A DNA stretch of 64,000 nt, taken from contig OX327704.1 of the NCBI GenBank assembly GCA_946807835.1, forward strand, positions 8,866,001 through 8,930,000, given 5' to 3'. How positions within the stretch are numbered: the first letter of the stretch is position 1; every line of letters starts with the position of its first letter. Of this stretch, positions 1-10,959 are shown piece after piece. Made by a program: the position numbers and the translations under genes. Source of the stretch: Ailanthus altissimus (Eukaryota > Streptophyta > Magnoliopsida > Sapindales > Simaroubaceae). The notes below the pieces were generated by a model. That model was not told where the DNA came from. It made no database searches and saw only the letters and a list, made by a program, of their open reading frames with translations.

Positions 1-136
1 ATAAATATGTATTACATGTGTTCATTGTATTAATTTTTAATCTTCCGCTGTGCATATATATGTATGAGATATGTATATTTTTAGAATGATGAACACATCC
101 CACATGCAAGCACCCTAGAATAATCAACACCCAACA
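1..136 (+). repeat. 3' end of the 5' LTR of Copia element A
   Basis: This is the tail of a long terminal repeat cut by the window edge. It holds the TCTTCCGC...GTATGAGATATGTATA block also seen near the ends of the LTRs of element D (46195-46287 and 53545-53643), and it ends in ...CACCCAACA. A tRNA primer binding site follows at once, which fixes the LTR end at 136. The start of this LTR and its target duplication lie outside the window. Confidence 0.85.
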
Positions 137-138
137 AT

Positions 139-150
139 TGGTATTAGAGC
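139..150 (+). other. Primer binding site of Copia element A
   Basis: TGGTATTAGAGC lies two bases after the LTR end. It differs by one base from TGGTATCAGAGC, the usual plant LTR-element site complementary to the 3' end of initiator methionine tRNA, where minus-strand cDNA starts. Confidence 0.85.
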
Positions 151-1377
151 AATTTTGTGTTGTTATGGGTGTTTTTTAGTGTTGGCTATGTTGTAGGACA
201 AGTTCCGGGGCTGTTGGGGGGCATTTCAAGTGTTGAAAATGCAAACTGATTAAAAACTGCACCTGGAACGCCATAGTGCTCATGTCTAGTGCTGCCGCGT
301 TCATATGAATGCTAGGGCGCTGGGTGTATGACGCCCCAGCACTGGATGAGCGTGGAGGAGTTGGATGTCTAGCGCCCTAGTGCTGGAAGCACTGCTTCCA
401 ACACCCCAGCGAGGGTAAGATGACATCGCAGCGCTGAGGCTTGTGAAGCCCTAGCATCGTAGTGCTATAAGACCAACGCCGCGACGTTGACACTAAAAAA
501 AAAAGGAGTAAATTTTTTTTTATTTCCGCATGTGGGGGTTTATGAGATGTAATAATAATAGTTATTAGTTTATATGATAAACCAAGAAAATAATATTTTA
601 TTTTATTTATTTTGTGTAACCACATTAGGAGCCCTACTAATGGGGGTTAGTTGTGCTTGTATAGAAATGAATAATTGATTGAAAATAACCTCTCATGTGA
701 TGAGAGCCTGTAATTAAAATCTCTCTTAATCAGATTGAAATTTATTATATTATGTGATAATATTTTAAATGGTCCGTCTTGTCAATACGGTGTAAGACGG
801 GTCATTATGGTTTTTCCCAATATTGTTTTAGCATGAGGGATTTAGTTGGTGTGACTTGGTCTAATGCCGGTAAAACATGAGATGAGTTAAATATATGCAA
901 ACGTATTATCCAATATTACTTTAGCGTGAGGATAATGTCAATAACATATATTTGACTATTGACGAGTTAATCTGAAATACACTTACCCAATATTGCTTTA
1001 GCGTGAGGATAATGTGTATTTAGGATCAGTAGTAAGAGTTGTATGAGATACAATTGACAAGAGTTGTCTACCTGTAGGATTTATAAAGGCCAATATTGCT
1101 TTAGCGTGAGGCTGAAGTAAAATTTTAATGGGGTCCAATTCCTGCTGTATAGTTTAAAATTTTAAACTGTCATTATCCCGTTTGAGAAATTAAAGGGATT
1201 AAGTAAAGTAGTGAGAGGGCATTTTTAGATTAAAAAATGTATAACAGTTATACCCATGATCTAAAGCATTATTAATTAATGATTAGAAATGTTCTGCTAC
1301 ACATCTCTTAATTTGTCTTATAGAGATAAGATATTTGTCTTATATAGATAAGATACTTGTCTTATAAAGATAAGATG
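151..1377 (+). other. Untranslated leader of Copia element A
   Basis: No coding potential is seen. Three kinds of repeat are visible. At about 240-490 a GC-rich stretch repeats degenerate GCGCCCYAGCGCTG-like motifs. At 817-838, 910-931, 987-1008 and 1090-1111 a 22-bp unit with core AATATTGCTTTAGCGTGAGG occurs four times. At 1313-1378 a 22-bp unit beginning TTGTCTTATA is tandemly triplicated just before the gag remnant; element C has one copy at the matching place. Elements B, C and D carry the first two kinds at equivalent positions. Confidence 0.8.
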
Positions 1378-4300
1378 AGTACGAGCAATCCATTAGTAAT
1401 CTTGATAAATACCAAATAACTATAAGGTACTGAATAAAATATATAAGACTTGCCTATGAATTTGAGAATAGTTCTAGATTCAGAAATATTTGATATTTCT
1501 AAACCACAGATAGAGAAAAGTCATAATGAAAAGTGTTTCCACCATGATAAGGTTTGAAATAGTAAATGTTACTATTTATAACACCTTGACTTAAGAAAGA
1601 TTGACTCATTAGATATCTGTTTGATCAAACATTAACATTTCATTAGCATTTGATGTTAACTTTGCAAGGGTATGAGATACCGCTTGTTATTATCATATCT
1701 GCAAGATGTTGCATGATTTGAGAAATGCTTGATAGCTAAAAAATGAAAAGTTCAGCTTCACGTAGCAAATAGAGATTTCTTAGATGTGGCAACCGTTACG
1801 ACTTCTTAGTCACTTCTCCTTTTAGGCGAAAGCAATAATGTTGTATAATTGCTACTTCGTGTCAAACATTATTTGGTGAATCATATCACTCCCTGTAGTT
1901 AACAGAGAGGGTTATCATAAAAATATAGAAAATAGTTCCTTATGATAATGATGATGTTTTACTAACTGAATGTCAGTTAATGAATGGCCGTTATATCTTA
2001 TATTCAACAGAAAATGTCATAAGTGTATAGGTTAACAAAATAAATAGTAGTTCAGCAACTTTAAATAATTATGAATAGATTAGGTCATATAATCGTAAGA
2101 CGACTATCTCGTCTTGTTAAGGATGGTTAGATATTTGATCTGACTATAGAACATTGACTAGTTTATGAATTATGAATTCAAGAGAATATAATCGAATCTT
2201 TATGTAGGTATAAGACGCCAGGCTACTAGTTTATTGGATCTGGTACATAAAAAAGTATTTAGTCCAATGAATCTTACTGCTATAAGTGATTTCGATACTT
2301 CATTGTCTTTATAGTGATTGTCACCATATGGATATGTGTTGCTAGAAAACGCAAGTCAAAAAATTTTCAAATTGTTCAAAATGTTCTGACAATGAATGTA
2401 AAGAAATAAACCATTATGTTTATTGAGTGCTTTCAATTAGATCGAAGTAGTTTATACATAATCTATAGATTCACAAATTATTTAAATGAGAATATGATTC
2501 TCACTCAACATAGTCCTCCAAATACTCCTCAACATAAACATGTTTAGGAAATAAGGAATCAGACTATATTAGATACAGTTTGATTGATATTGAGAATTGC
2601 TGATCTTCTACAATATTTATGAAATTATGCTTTAGAACTGATACTCACTTATTGAATATAATTCCATTAAAAATTGTTCCTTCTACTCTATATGAGATAT
2701 AGACTTAAAGGAAAACGAGTCGTAAGTATGTTAAGGCTTAGTGTTATTCTGCTTTCATAAGAGTTATGCAACAGGATAAACTTGTATCCAACGGTACAAG
2801 TATCAGTTCATTAGGTATCCCAAGTGTTTAATAGGATACTAATTCTACGATTCAGATTAGCAAAATATGTTCGTTTCTCATGATGCCACTTTCCTAGAGA
2901 ACGAGTTTCTTATGTATCCTGGAGATTGTAGAAAGATTGAACTTGATGAAGTTAATCAAAATATAGATGAACCATCAGTGGAGTTTTAATTTTAATTTAG
3001 TGAATACCTTTAACACACTATGTTCATAGGTTGAAAAGGATATCAAAGTCATCATTTAGGTATGTTTGATACATGAAGGTGCCCTTGGTGTTTTCTTAGT
3101 TGAAGAAAATGATCCTATAATTTATGGAGAGACAATGTTTGACATTGTTCGAGAAAATGGCAAAATACCATAAAATTTGAAACTGACTTTACGTATGACA
3201 ATTAAGTCTAGGACTTAGTTGTGCTTCCTATAAAAATTATTTCTATTAGCAGTAAATCAGTTTACGCAGTGAAAGTGTGGGCCCTATCTGAAGGAATAGT
3301 CCTTCATGGCTTGACTGATGTTGAAAGGTTACACTTAAAGATCTAGGATCAGTAATGAGGAAACATTTTTCATCAATAACCATACCAAAGTCAATTTGGA
3401 TTTTGTTGGCTATTGTCGCATATTATGATTATGAAGACTAGCTAATGAATGTAAATAAGGTGTTCTAGGATGTATATCTTGAGTAAGAGATATGCATCGA
3501 ACAACTTGATATTTTTGCATCCAAGCCTAACTTCTAATATAATGTGCAAACTGAGGAAGTCCATTTATGGACTTAAGTAGTTTTTCCAAAGCTGAAATCT
3601 TTGTTTATATGATGAAATCAGAAAGTCTAGTTTTATCAAGAATAAAGAGGAAGCATGTGTATTCAGAAAGGGCAGTGGGAGTATGATTTTCTTTTTAGTT
3701 CTCTAAAGTGGAATATATACTCAATATTGGAAACGATGTTGGTATATAGCAAGTAAATTAGATAAGTGTTATCTATGTAAAGAACTTCTTCATAAAAGAT
3801 ATGAGAGAGACTTCATATTTACTAGGTATAAAGCTTTATGGAGATATAGCTAGGAAGCTTACATGACTCTTTCAATCTTCGTACATAGACTTAGTCCATG
3901 AAAAGGTACAACTTAATTGACTGTGAGACAGTTAAAGTCCCTTTTACACATGACATTCATCTTTCTCAGAGAAAGTGTCCTCGAGAAGAAGATGAGAGTT
4001 TTAGAGTGTCTAATATCTCAGATACATAAGCTAGAAATAGCTTTATGCATACAATCTTATGTACGAAATCTAGATTTAGATAGTTGTAAGTGTTACAAGC
4101 AGATATTTGTTTAATCCAAATCATGACCATTAAATGGTTATGAAATATATCTAAAATACTTGAGAGGTATAGAGGATAAGTTTATATAATATGGAGAAAT
4201 ATTTCTTACAAATGAAAGAACGCACATATTCAGACTTTCGTCTGATCTGGATGGTAGAAAGTCTACATCTAGTTATGTGTTTCTCTTTATCGGTACTGGA

Positions 4301-4660
4301 GCTAGTTAAAAGTGTGTTATTAAATGTCCATAGCTAATTCTGCCTTTGAGGTAGAATATGTTACGGCTTGAGAAGCCTACAAAGAAAGTACTATGGATAT
4401 TTAAGTTAATTGCAGAGCTTTGAATACTTCCAAGCTTAGTGGATTTTATCTTACTATATTGCAAAATAACAGTAATTGCTTAAGCTAAGAAGCCATAAGG
4501 TACACCAGTATTCTGATCATGTGAACTCTGAATATCACATAATTAGAAAGTTCTTAACTAAAGGAGTTGTAATAAAATCTACGAAATAATCCAATAGATA
4601 ATGTAGCAAACCTCCTAAGCCTAAACTCCTATAGTGTTTGAGAAACACGTGGAGTGTATT
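1378..4660 (+). pseudogene. Degenerate Copia gag-pol of element A
   Basis: This is a dead polyprotein region of a Ty1/Copia element, in the order protease, integrase, reverse transcriptase, RNase H. Recognisable pieces are a gag start (MSTSNPL at 1378, then MNLRIVLDSE), a protease remnant near 1660-1720 (...CYYHIC...LHDLRNA), a pre-integrase block LRLGHIIVRRLSRLVKDG near 2075, integrase-region blocks to about 2990 (including FLENEFLMYPGDCRKIELDE), MCKLRKSIYGLK near 3545, and RNase H pieces near 4340. Most of gag between the DSE block and protease is missing. The RT catalytic motif expected as YVDDIL reads VEYIL near 3709, so the catalytic aspartates are lost. Stops and frameshifts occur throughout. 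The motifs resemble the Tork/Tnt1 branch, judged by eye. Confidence 0.85.
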
Positions 4661-4690
4661 ATTATGAGATACCAATACGTATGGCACTAA

Positions 4691-4704
4691 AGCAAGTGGG
4701 AGTT
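4691..4704 (+). other. Polypurine tract of Copia element A
   Basis: AGCAAGTGGGAGTT directly precedes the 3' LTR start TGTTGGAGC. Element C has AGCAAGTGGGAGT and D has AGCAAATAAGAGTT at the same place. This tract primes plus-strand cDNA synthesis. Confidence 0.8.
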
Positions 4705-6350
4705 TGTTGGAGCTAGTGCTTACGTGCCATTCTAATATTATATGAATATTAATTGTGTAATATTTATACAATAAACATTTCGAATAAAAATTGTTAATAT
4801 TATATTTATATGGTATAATGCTTATAACATTACAGACATTGTTTGATCTGAAAGAGTTCAGATTTGACCTAAATGAGTTTAGACCGGAACTAATAGTTAG
4901 CAAAGCTGAAAGTTATAAATGCTAAGAGTTAGCACTGTTAAGAGTTAGCAGGTTATAAAAGTCAGCGAGGTTTAAAGAGTTAGAATCTTTTCTATAATGG
5001 GACAAAGACCTGAGAGTATACTTGTAATAATATAGTTGCAAAGAGTTGCAATAAGACCTAAGAAATATCATTATGTAAGTATGTCTCAAATATAATGTTC
5101 CTAATCTATATTCACCAATGCGGGTCTACCGTGAATTACTATAATATAGATTAGTGTATGTCTATATCTGACTGGTTCAGATGATTGTCCTTAACTGACC
5201 ATGAGCTTAGAGCTTATATATACATGCGGGTATCCAGTCAGGACTAGATATTGAACAGACCCATGAAGACCCTAATAGATATCCTATGAAGCCGTCAAAG
5301 GAAGGTCCTCTCGAGTTGAGTAGTATTCGTGGTCCTTTGACCTGAGTGCCATGGTGATCTTGTGAGTGATCCATCATGCTTTAGTTTCACATATGTCAGA
5401 GACCTTTCATGGTCTAACCGCTATGTGTCGTTGGGTATAGTCCAATGCTCATGGAGTCCGGTGTGCGTAGATACGAGATCCGTCAACTTACGTAGGTAAG
5501 TTGTATATCCGATACTCCAAGATTGTATTTCATGAAGTCTTGTGGCCACAAGAAAAAATCCAAGAAAAGAGTTTTCCACAGGGTTAAACAATATAGCAAA
5601 AGTGTTTGCGTGTATTGATTATCGAGATACGAATCTGGAGACAAGTTTAAGGATGAGCAAATGGGAATTTGACAGTGTTGATCTATACCCCCGTACATCC
5701 AGGGTATAAATGATGGAAGGATTATACGTATATGTTATGACCTCAACTTCTATGGTCTAACATGCTGATTTGTAATATTCGTAACGTGTGCATGGGGCAT
5801 CGATTACGGATTCATGGAATAGTTCTATTTGACAAATCGGTTGTAGACCTAGTGAGTCCGAATATGTAATGTACTCTTTGAGCACTTGGGCAGTTTACCA
5901 TATTGAATAGTTTAATACAGTATAATTCAGCAAATTACTAAGGTTAAGTTAATTAAAGTATATGGTTAAATGGTGGGACCTACTTTAGGTTAACTTGGTA
6001 ACCTAGTAAAGAAATAAATGTAATTTTACTTTATGATTATTTAATTGTTAAATAATTAAAATAAATATTTATTTATTTAATTGTTAAATAAATAATTTAA
6101 CTTAACTATAGTTAAAGGTTAACCATATGGTTAAGTTAAGTTAACCTTACTTAATGATTAAGTAAAGGTTAACCTAACCAAGGTTAAGTTAGTTAACTAT
6201 AGTTAGAATATTTAAATATTTATTAACTTAAAGGTTAAGTTAAACTAACCTAACTAAAGTTAAATATTAACTATAATTAGGATAAGTTGAATTTAATACA
6301 AATGAAATTCAAAATTCATAAGTTTTTAGATTTTGCAATTTTAATGGCCA
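4705..6350 (+). repeat. 3' LTR of Copia element A, truncated
   Basis: The LTR starts TGTTGGAGCTAGTGCTTACG and aligns by eye with the D LTRs (51501-53643) through its whole first part. That includes the block with the 'AAGACCTGAGAGTATACTTG' sequence (near 5006) and a dense GGTTAA/TTAACC array (about 5940-6290). Similarity to D fades near 6350. The expected LTR end (as at 1-136) is not found downstream, so about the last 500-600 bp are missing. A TATATATA near 5214-5221 is a possible core promoter. Confidence 0.75.
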
Positions 6351-6362
6351 TTTCAATTTGAG

Positions 6363-6526
6363 CCAACACACAATTAAATCTCATGCATGACCCCCAACTG
6401 TGTTAAACTTGGGATCTCATCCCTTATAGGCCTTTAAGGTTTAATGGTTGTACCCATTGGGCTGGCAAGGTTTAATGGTTGTACCCAATGGTTAGGGGTC
6501 ATGCATGAGATTTAATTGTGTGTTGG
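6363..6526. repeat. Perfect 32-bp inverted repeat with 100-bp loop
   Basis: The arm 6363-6394 (starts CCAACACACAATTAAATC) is the exact reverse complement of 6495-6526. The loop contains a direct duplication of 21 bp (AAGGTTTAATGGTTGTACCC plus one base) at 6436-6456 and 6467-6487. The arms could fold into a long hairpin. It sits exactly where the truncated 3' LTR of element A stops being recognisable. I found no flanking target duplication, so it may be a foldback/MITE-like insert, part of the adjacent LTR-like block, or a rearrangement scar. Confidence 0.85.
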
Positions 6527-7667
6527 GACGCCAGTGGCTCTGAGGTGTCATCCAGCTAGTGGACCAAGGTGTTGGTGGGTCTCATACACTCTATCACGTT
6601 CTAGGCCACAGCCCCAAATCGAGTGTGAGTGGCACCACGGCCTTAAAGAACCCAGGTTGTGGTGCCGTCAACAATGGATCAAATTTGAACTTTGTGCCTT
6701 AATTTTAAAAGCCCATCTTAAAGCCTATAAAAATGAGATGAAAAGCCTCATTTGCTAAGGAGTGAGAAAGTACGAAATTAGAGAGAGAATCAAAATATTT
6801 TTAGTGAGAGAAAACACTTTAGAGCTTGGATTCTTGAAGACCTAAAGAGACATCTCTATTTAGTTTTCTCTTTTATCTTTCTTATTTACTTTAATTTAGA
6901 GCTTATATTTATAGTTTTTGTTGCTTAAACATAGTACTTTTGTAAATTGTTGGATTATTGTGATTTTGTGCTTGACTAAGATTGGCTAAATTTATTATTT
7001 TAAAGCATGATGTAGCTCAACCATATACTATGTTTAGATATTTTTAGTTGATTAATGACTCTTTCTTATGTTATTTATTTGTTCTTTTTCTAGATTTAAT
7101 ACTTCTAGTTTGATTGGAAAATTGACTAAATGATCTATACTTATGGTTAGATGTTTGGGAAAGATTAACTCATTTGTTGGACTTGAAAAGCATGACCTTA
7201 GCTTTTATTGAGTTGGGAGACTAATAGAACTTAGGTAATCAGTCTAAGAACTGCGTAATGCATGTATAGATAGACAAGTTAGATAGAGATATCAACTTGA
7301 ATATTTATACATATGATCTCATTTGATGCTCAGGAGAGGTAATGAGATTAATATTGAACCCTTTAATTAATGAATTTACAAGAATAGTTATTAAATACTA
7401 AAACATGATGAACATGAGAAAGGTACACTAAAATCAAGACTCTAAGACCATTTACCATAAATTTCTCACCCCTTTAATTTGTTAAATTGTTTAAGCATTT
7501 TATTTTCATTAAACATCCTAGAATTAAAAATTATCCTAAATAAAATTAGGTTGTTAACACCATAGTAGTTAGCATTAATTTAGAAAAACCAATTTTCGTG
7601 GGAACAATACTTCTCATCATTTTATTACTTGCTCATAGCCCGTGCACTTACGATTTTGTACTTATAC
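6527..7667 (+). repeat. LTR-like block, probably Ty3/Gypsy
   Basis: There is no coding potential. The block has the layout of a plant Gypsy LTR. A TATA sequence (CCTATAAAA at 6724-6732) is followed by a GAGAGAGAATC-rich leader, a long AT-rich stretch, and a tail with GTGGGAACAATAC (about 7599) and CCCGTGCACTTACGATTTTG (7639-7658), which resembles the conserved 3' portion of the Athila-type LTRs here (for example GTGGGAACGATATC at 31541). I could not place the 5' boundary or find a target duplication. Integrase coding sequence starts immediately downstream, so this may be an insertion in that gene. Confidence 0.45.
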
Positions 7668-8290
7668 ATGTTAAGTTTACGACCAATAGGACTAAGTTTG
7701 ATAATGAGAAGGTTAAGCATTTTTTATTCACTAGCTCAACCTCACTCCAACGTGCAGGTCGATGCTATGAACAAGATCATTAAAAACATCATAAAGAATA
7801 AGCTTAAAGATTACAAAGGGGCTTAGGTAGACAAGCTATCAAGTGCGTCATAATCCTACAAAACTACACCAAGCCATGCAATTAAGAAGACGCATTTTAC
7901 TTTATCCTTTATATCTGAGGCATTCATCCTAACTGAGTTGGTGATGCTTACACACAGGCTAGCTCACTTCAATGAGGCTGAGAATGTTAACTTAATAGCC
8001 ATTGTGTGCCTTATGGAAGAAATTCGAAGCTTAGTAACCATTCAAGTGGTAGCTTACCAACAGAAGATAACCAAGCTATATAACTAGAAATTCAGACCAA
8101 GGTAATTTAATGAAGGTAATCTATTTATACGTAGGATGAATTTGAACACTAAGAAACCCTTAGATAGAGTCTTAGACCCTAATTGGATGGGTCCATATTG
8201 TTTAGACAGAATATTAGGCTAGGTACTAACAAATTAACTCACCTAAATAGCGGGTAAGTGAAGCACCATGGAATATAACTCAACTCTGTA
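7668..8290 (+). pseudogene. Ty3/Gypsy integrase remnant (element G)
   Basis: A decayed C-terminal half of a Ty3/Gypsy integrase. Blocks seen in order are TNRTKFDNEKVKHF (matching the second catalytic-Asp region, usually SDNGTQFDN), VQVDAMNKIIKNIIKNKLKD (matching the region around the catalytic Glu, usually NGQVEAxNK), AHFNEAENVN, EEIRSLVTIQVVAYQQKIT, and the C-terminal DPNWMGPYC. In-frame stops interrupt it (for example near 7826 and 8084) and both aspartate and glutamate positions are substituted. The style fits Tat/Ogre-Retand-like elements of plants. It is the oldest-looking coding trace here; the body of that element is missing upstream. Confidence 0.75.
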
Positions 8291-9222
8291 CGTACTACCA
8301 ATGAGAGATGGGCAAATTCGACCCTAGCTCAATTCTATTTTTCAAACCTTTGAAAGTTATTTTTCTCAACCTTTGCTAGGAGCTCAATAACACTTCTAAC
8401 AAGCTTAATTGTTTGTTTCAATTCTAAAAAGTTTGTATGGACAGAATAATAAACTTGTTTTCTCCTTACTCAGTATGCAAATAAATATTAAGATTATACT
8501 AGTTATGCTCTTGATGTTCATTAATGAAGAGGTGTTCTCCAAAGATGTTTTGTGTCTCTAATGATTGTTTGGCCATTATATGCTATGTGTATAGTTGTGT
8601 CATCCTACTCTTGAATTATGAAAGAGTGTAAGGGTAGTTTGATTTTTAATATAGGAGTAAGTGGTAGATCTTTTAAAGGAAATATTGTATCAACACGCTC
8701 CTTGTACAAAAGTCGAGAATAAAATTAAAGATCGTTCGAATATGAAAGGTCCTTAGAGATCCCCTTCAGCAATGTTACATCGAGATTTCAGGCATCTTGA
8801 GTGGAAAGAGATGATCATTTGTTGTGCATGAAAAGAGCGGCCCAAAGTATAGTGGGGTATGCTAAACCCTAAGAAAATAAGTGTGTATGGTTCTCACTTT
8901 ATGGCCCTAAAATGCATGTTGTACCTATTTTCTCATCCACTTTACATTTAACCATATGCAAAGAAAGATCTACAGTCTTCTCACACCCCATAAGTTGATG
9001 TTGAAGGCCAGAGTTAGAAGTCGAGCCTAATTCAAACAAGTCGTTAGAGATTCCTCTCAGTATAGCTGAGCTAAGAACAAGAGTAAGACACTCATCAACC
9101 ATATACGAAGGAAATGGTCAGTTAGGCCCAAGGTACAGTAAAGATACTTTGATCCTTAAGTGTACGAATATTAAAACTTTATTTTATCTCCATGCAATAT
9201 GTTATGCTTCACTCTTAGTTAT
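8291..9222. other. Non-coding remnant after the Gypsy integrase
   Basis: No gene is seen. By position this should be the 3' untranslated region of Gypsy element G. It is interrupted at 9222 by Copia B; sequence on the far side of B resumes at 17651. I could not assign it from its own content. Confidence 0.4.
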
Positions 9223-10938
9223 TATTAACGTCTATTAAGGGTACATGCATCTGATTGTATGTATGTTGATTAATTTCAAAATACATGTCCAACACACATT
9301 ACGCAACGAAATTATACACAATTAATCAACAAAACACACTTAGGATATGAAATCAAATACATTAAACAAAATCATACCCTTAAAGAACTTTATTGAAGAA
9401 TTAATCCTAGAGCTTACACAGAAGTAATTCACTAAGTAATTCTAGACTTCAATGAGCTGGTGGAATTAATGTGCTAGAATAGTAGCTATTCTTTGATTTT
9501 TCAACAAGATTTCTTTCATGTTCAACATTTGAACAAATATTTTCTCTCTTTTTCAAACAATGAAAATGGGGGCTCTTTTAAAACGATTTAAATAATAGTT
9601 TATATGCATAGATAAAATTAGAGACTTAACGGAATAACTTTCAAAGTTATTATTCATTCATTACATGATTGACAAGTGCCACCCATGTGTCAAAATCCCT
9701 TTTCCATGTAAAGGGGACCACTTGCAACATTTGCAATCATTGGTCCCCATTGTTTTTAGAGAGATTTTAAAATAAATCCTCTTTTTAAAATTCTCTCGGA
9801 TCGAACCGTTTGACCAATCTGTTACCCCAATGTTCAATAAGTACACTTCATATTATGAGACTCCTTAGGTTCACACATGTTTATCTTACAAAACTCTTCC
9901 ACAAGTCCATGAATAATGCCCCTACGCATGTTACAGATATTACAAAATAGCATGTTGAATCATACAAGCTGAGACAACTATATTTGCATAATCCTTCTGC
10001 CACCTATATCCTGAAAGAGTAGAGATATAGATCATCACCATCAAATCTTTATATGCTCAACCTTGAATTTATCTCCAGATTTGTAATTCCATAAATAATA
10101 TTCATAAACTTGTTTGCGATATTATTTAACCCTACAGAGAAACTCTTTTCTAGGATTTTGAATTATGGTTATAAGACTTATTGAAATATAATCTCGGAGC
10201 ATCCGAATATATAAATTACCTATATGAGCTGACAGATCCTATAAACAAAAACCAGCTTTCATAAGCATCAGAATATATCCAATGACACCCAAAGGTTAGA
10301 TTATGAAAGGTCTCTGACATACATGGAATCAAAGTATGGTGAATTACTCACAAGCCTACTATGACACTCAGGTTAAAAGAGCATAAATACTACTTAACTC
10401 GAGAAGACCCTCAATTGACGGCTCTTTGGGATGTCTCTTGAAGGTCCTCGTAAGTTTGTTTAGTATCTAGTCCTCACTAAATACCTGCATGCCTATATGG
10501 ATTTTCGTTAAGCCTAAGGTCTGCTAAGACAAACCGTCTCGACAATCCAAATATTGACACACACTGATCCAGAAGGAATGCCTATCAACCCTTATTGGCA
10601 ACTATGGATCAAGAACGTTATTTTCGAGAACATATTACATAATGACATTTCTTAGCACCATTTATAACTCCTAATAACTATGTCATTACTAATATATTGC
10701 TAAGTCTTTGTCCCTATTTCAAATAAGATTGTAACTTTTGAATTGCTAATCTTTAGTGCTGACTTAAATTCTTTTATATCAGGTTTAAAATCCTTTAACT
10801 TCACAATATCTGAAAAGTTACAAGGTTAATACCAAAGAATTAATAATTAATAATTTATTAAAAATGTTCATTGCATAAATATTAAAAAATTAATATCCAT
10901 ACAACAATTGGAATTGCATGTAAGCATCATTCCCAACA
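9223..10938 (-). repeat. 3' LTR of Copia element B
   Basis: The left-hand LTR of element B, read in reverse. It ends at 10938 with CCCAACA, directly against the pol end and a degenerate purine-rich tract (in reverse ...GCAAATAGGAGT). It shares blocks with the right-hand LTR, for example the stretch with ACACTTCATATTATGAGACT near 9845, and carries a TGACAAGTG-type palindrome near 9670. Confidence 0.8.
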
Positions 10939-10959
10939 ACTCCTATTTGCTTTAGTGTC

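Noticed and set aside
139..150. Primer binding sites as tRNA gene fragments
   Set aside because: Only the 12-base primer complement is present next to an LTR end; no cloverleaf or internal promoter boxes are seen.
817..1111. Spaced leader repeats as a CRISPR array
   Set aside because: There are four copies with unequal, non-unique spacers inside a Copia leader of a plant genome, conserved in other Copia copies.
6516..6758. 80-residue open frame as a host gene
   Set aside because: It starts in an inverted-repeat arm, runs through LTR-like sequence with a TATA box, and shows no recognisable domain.
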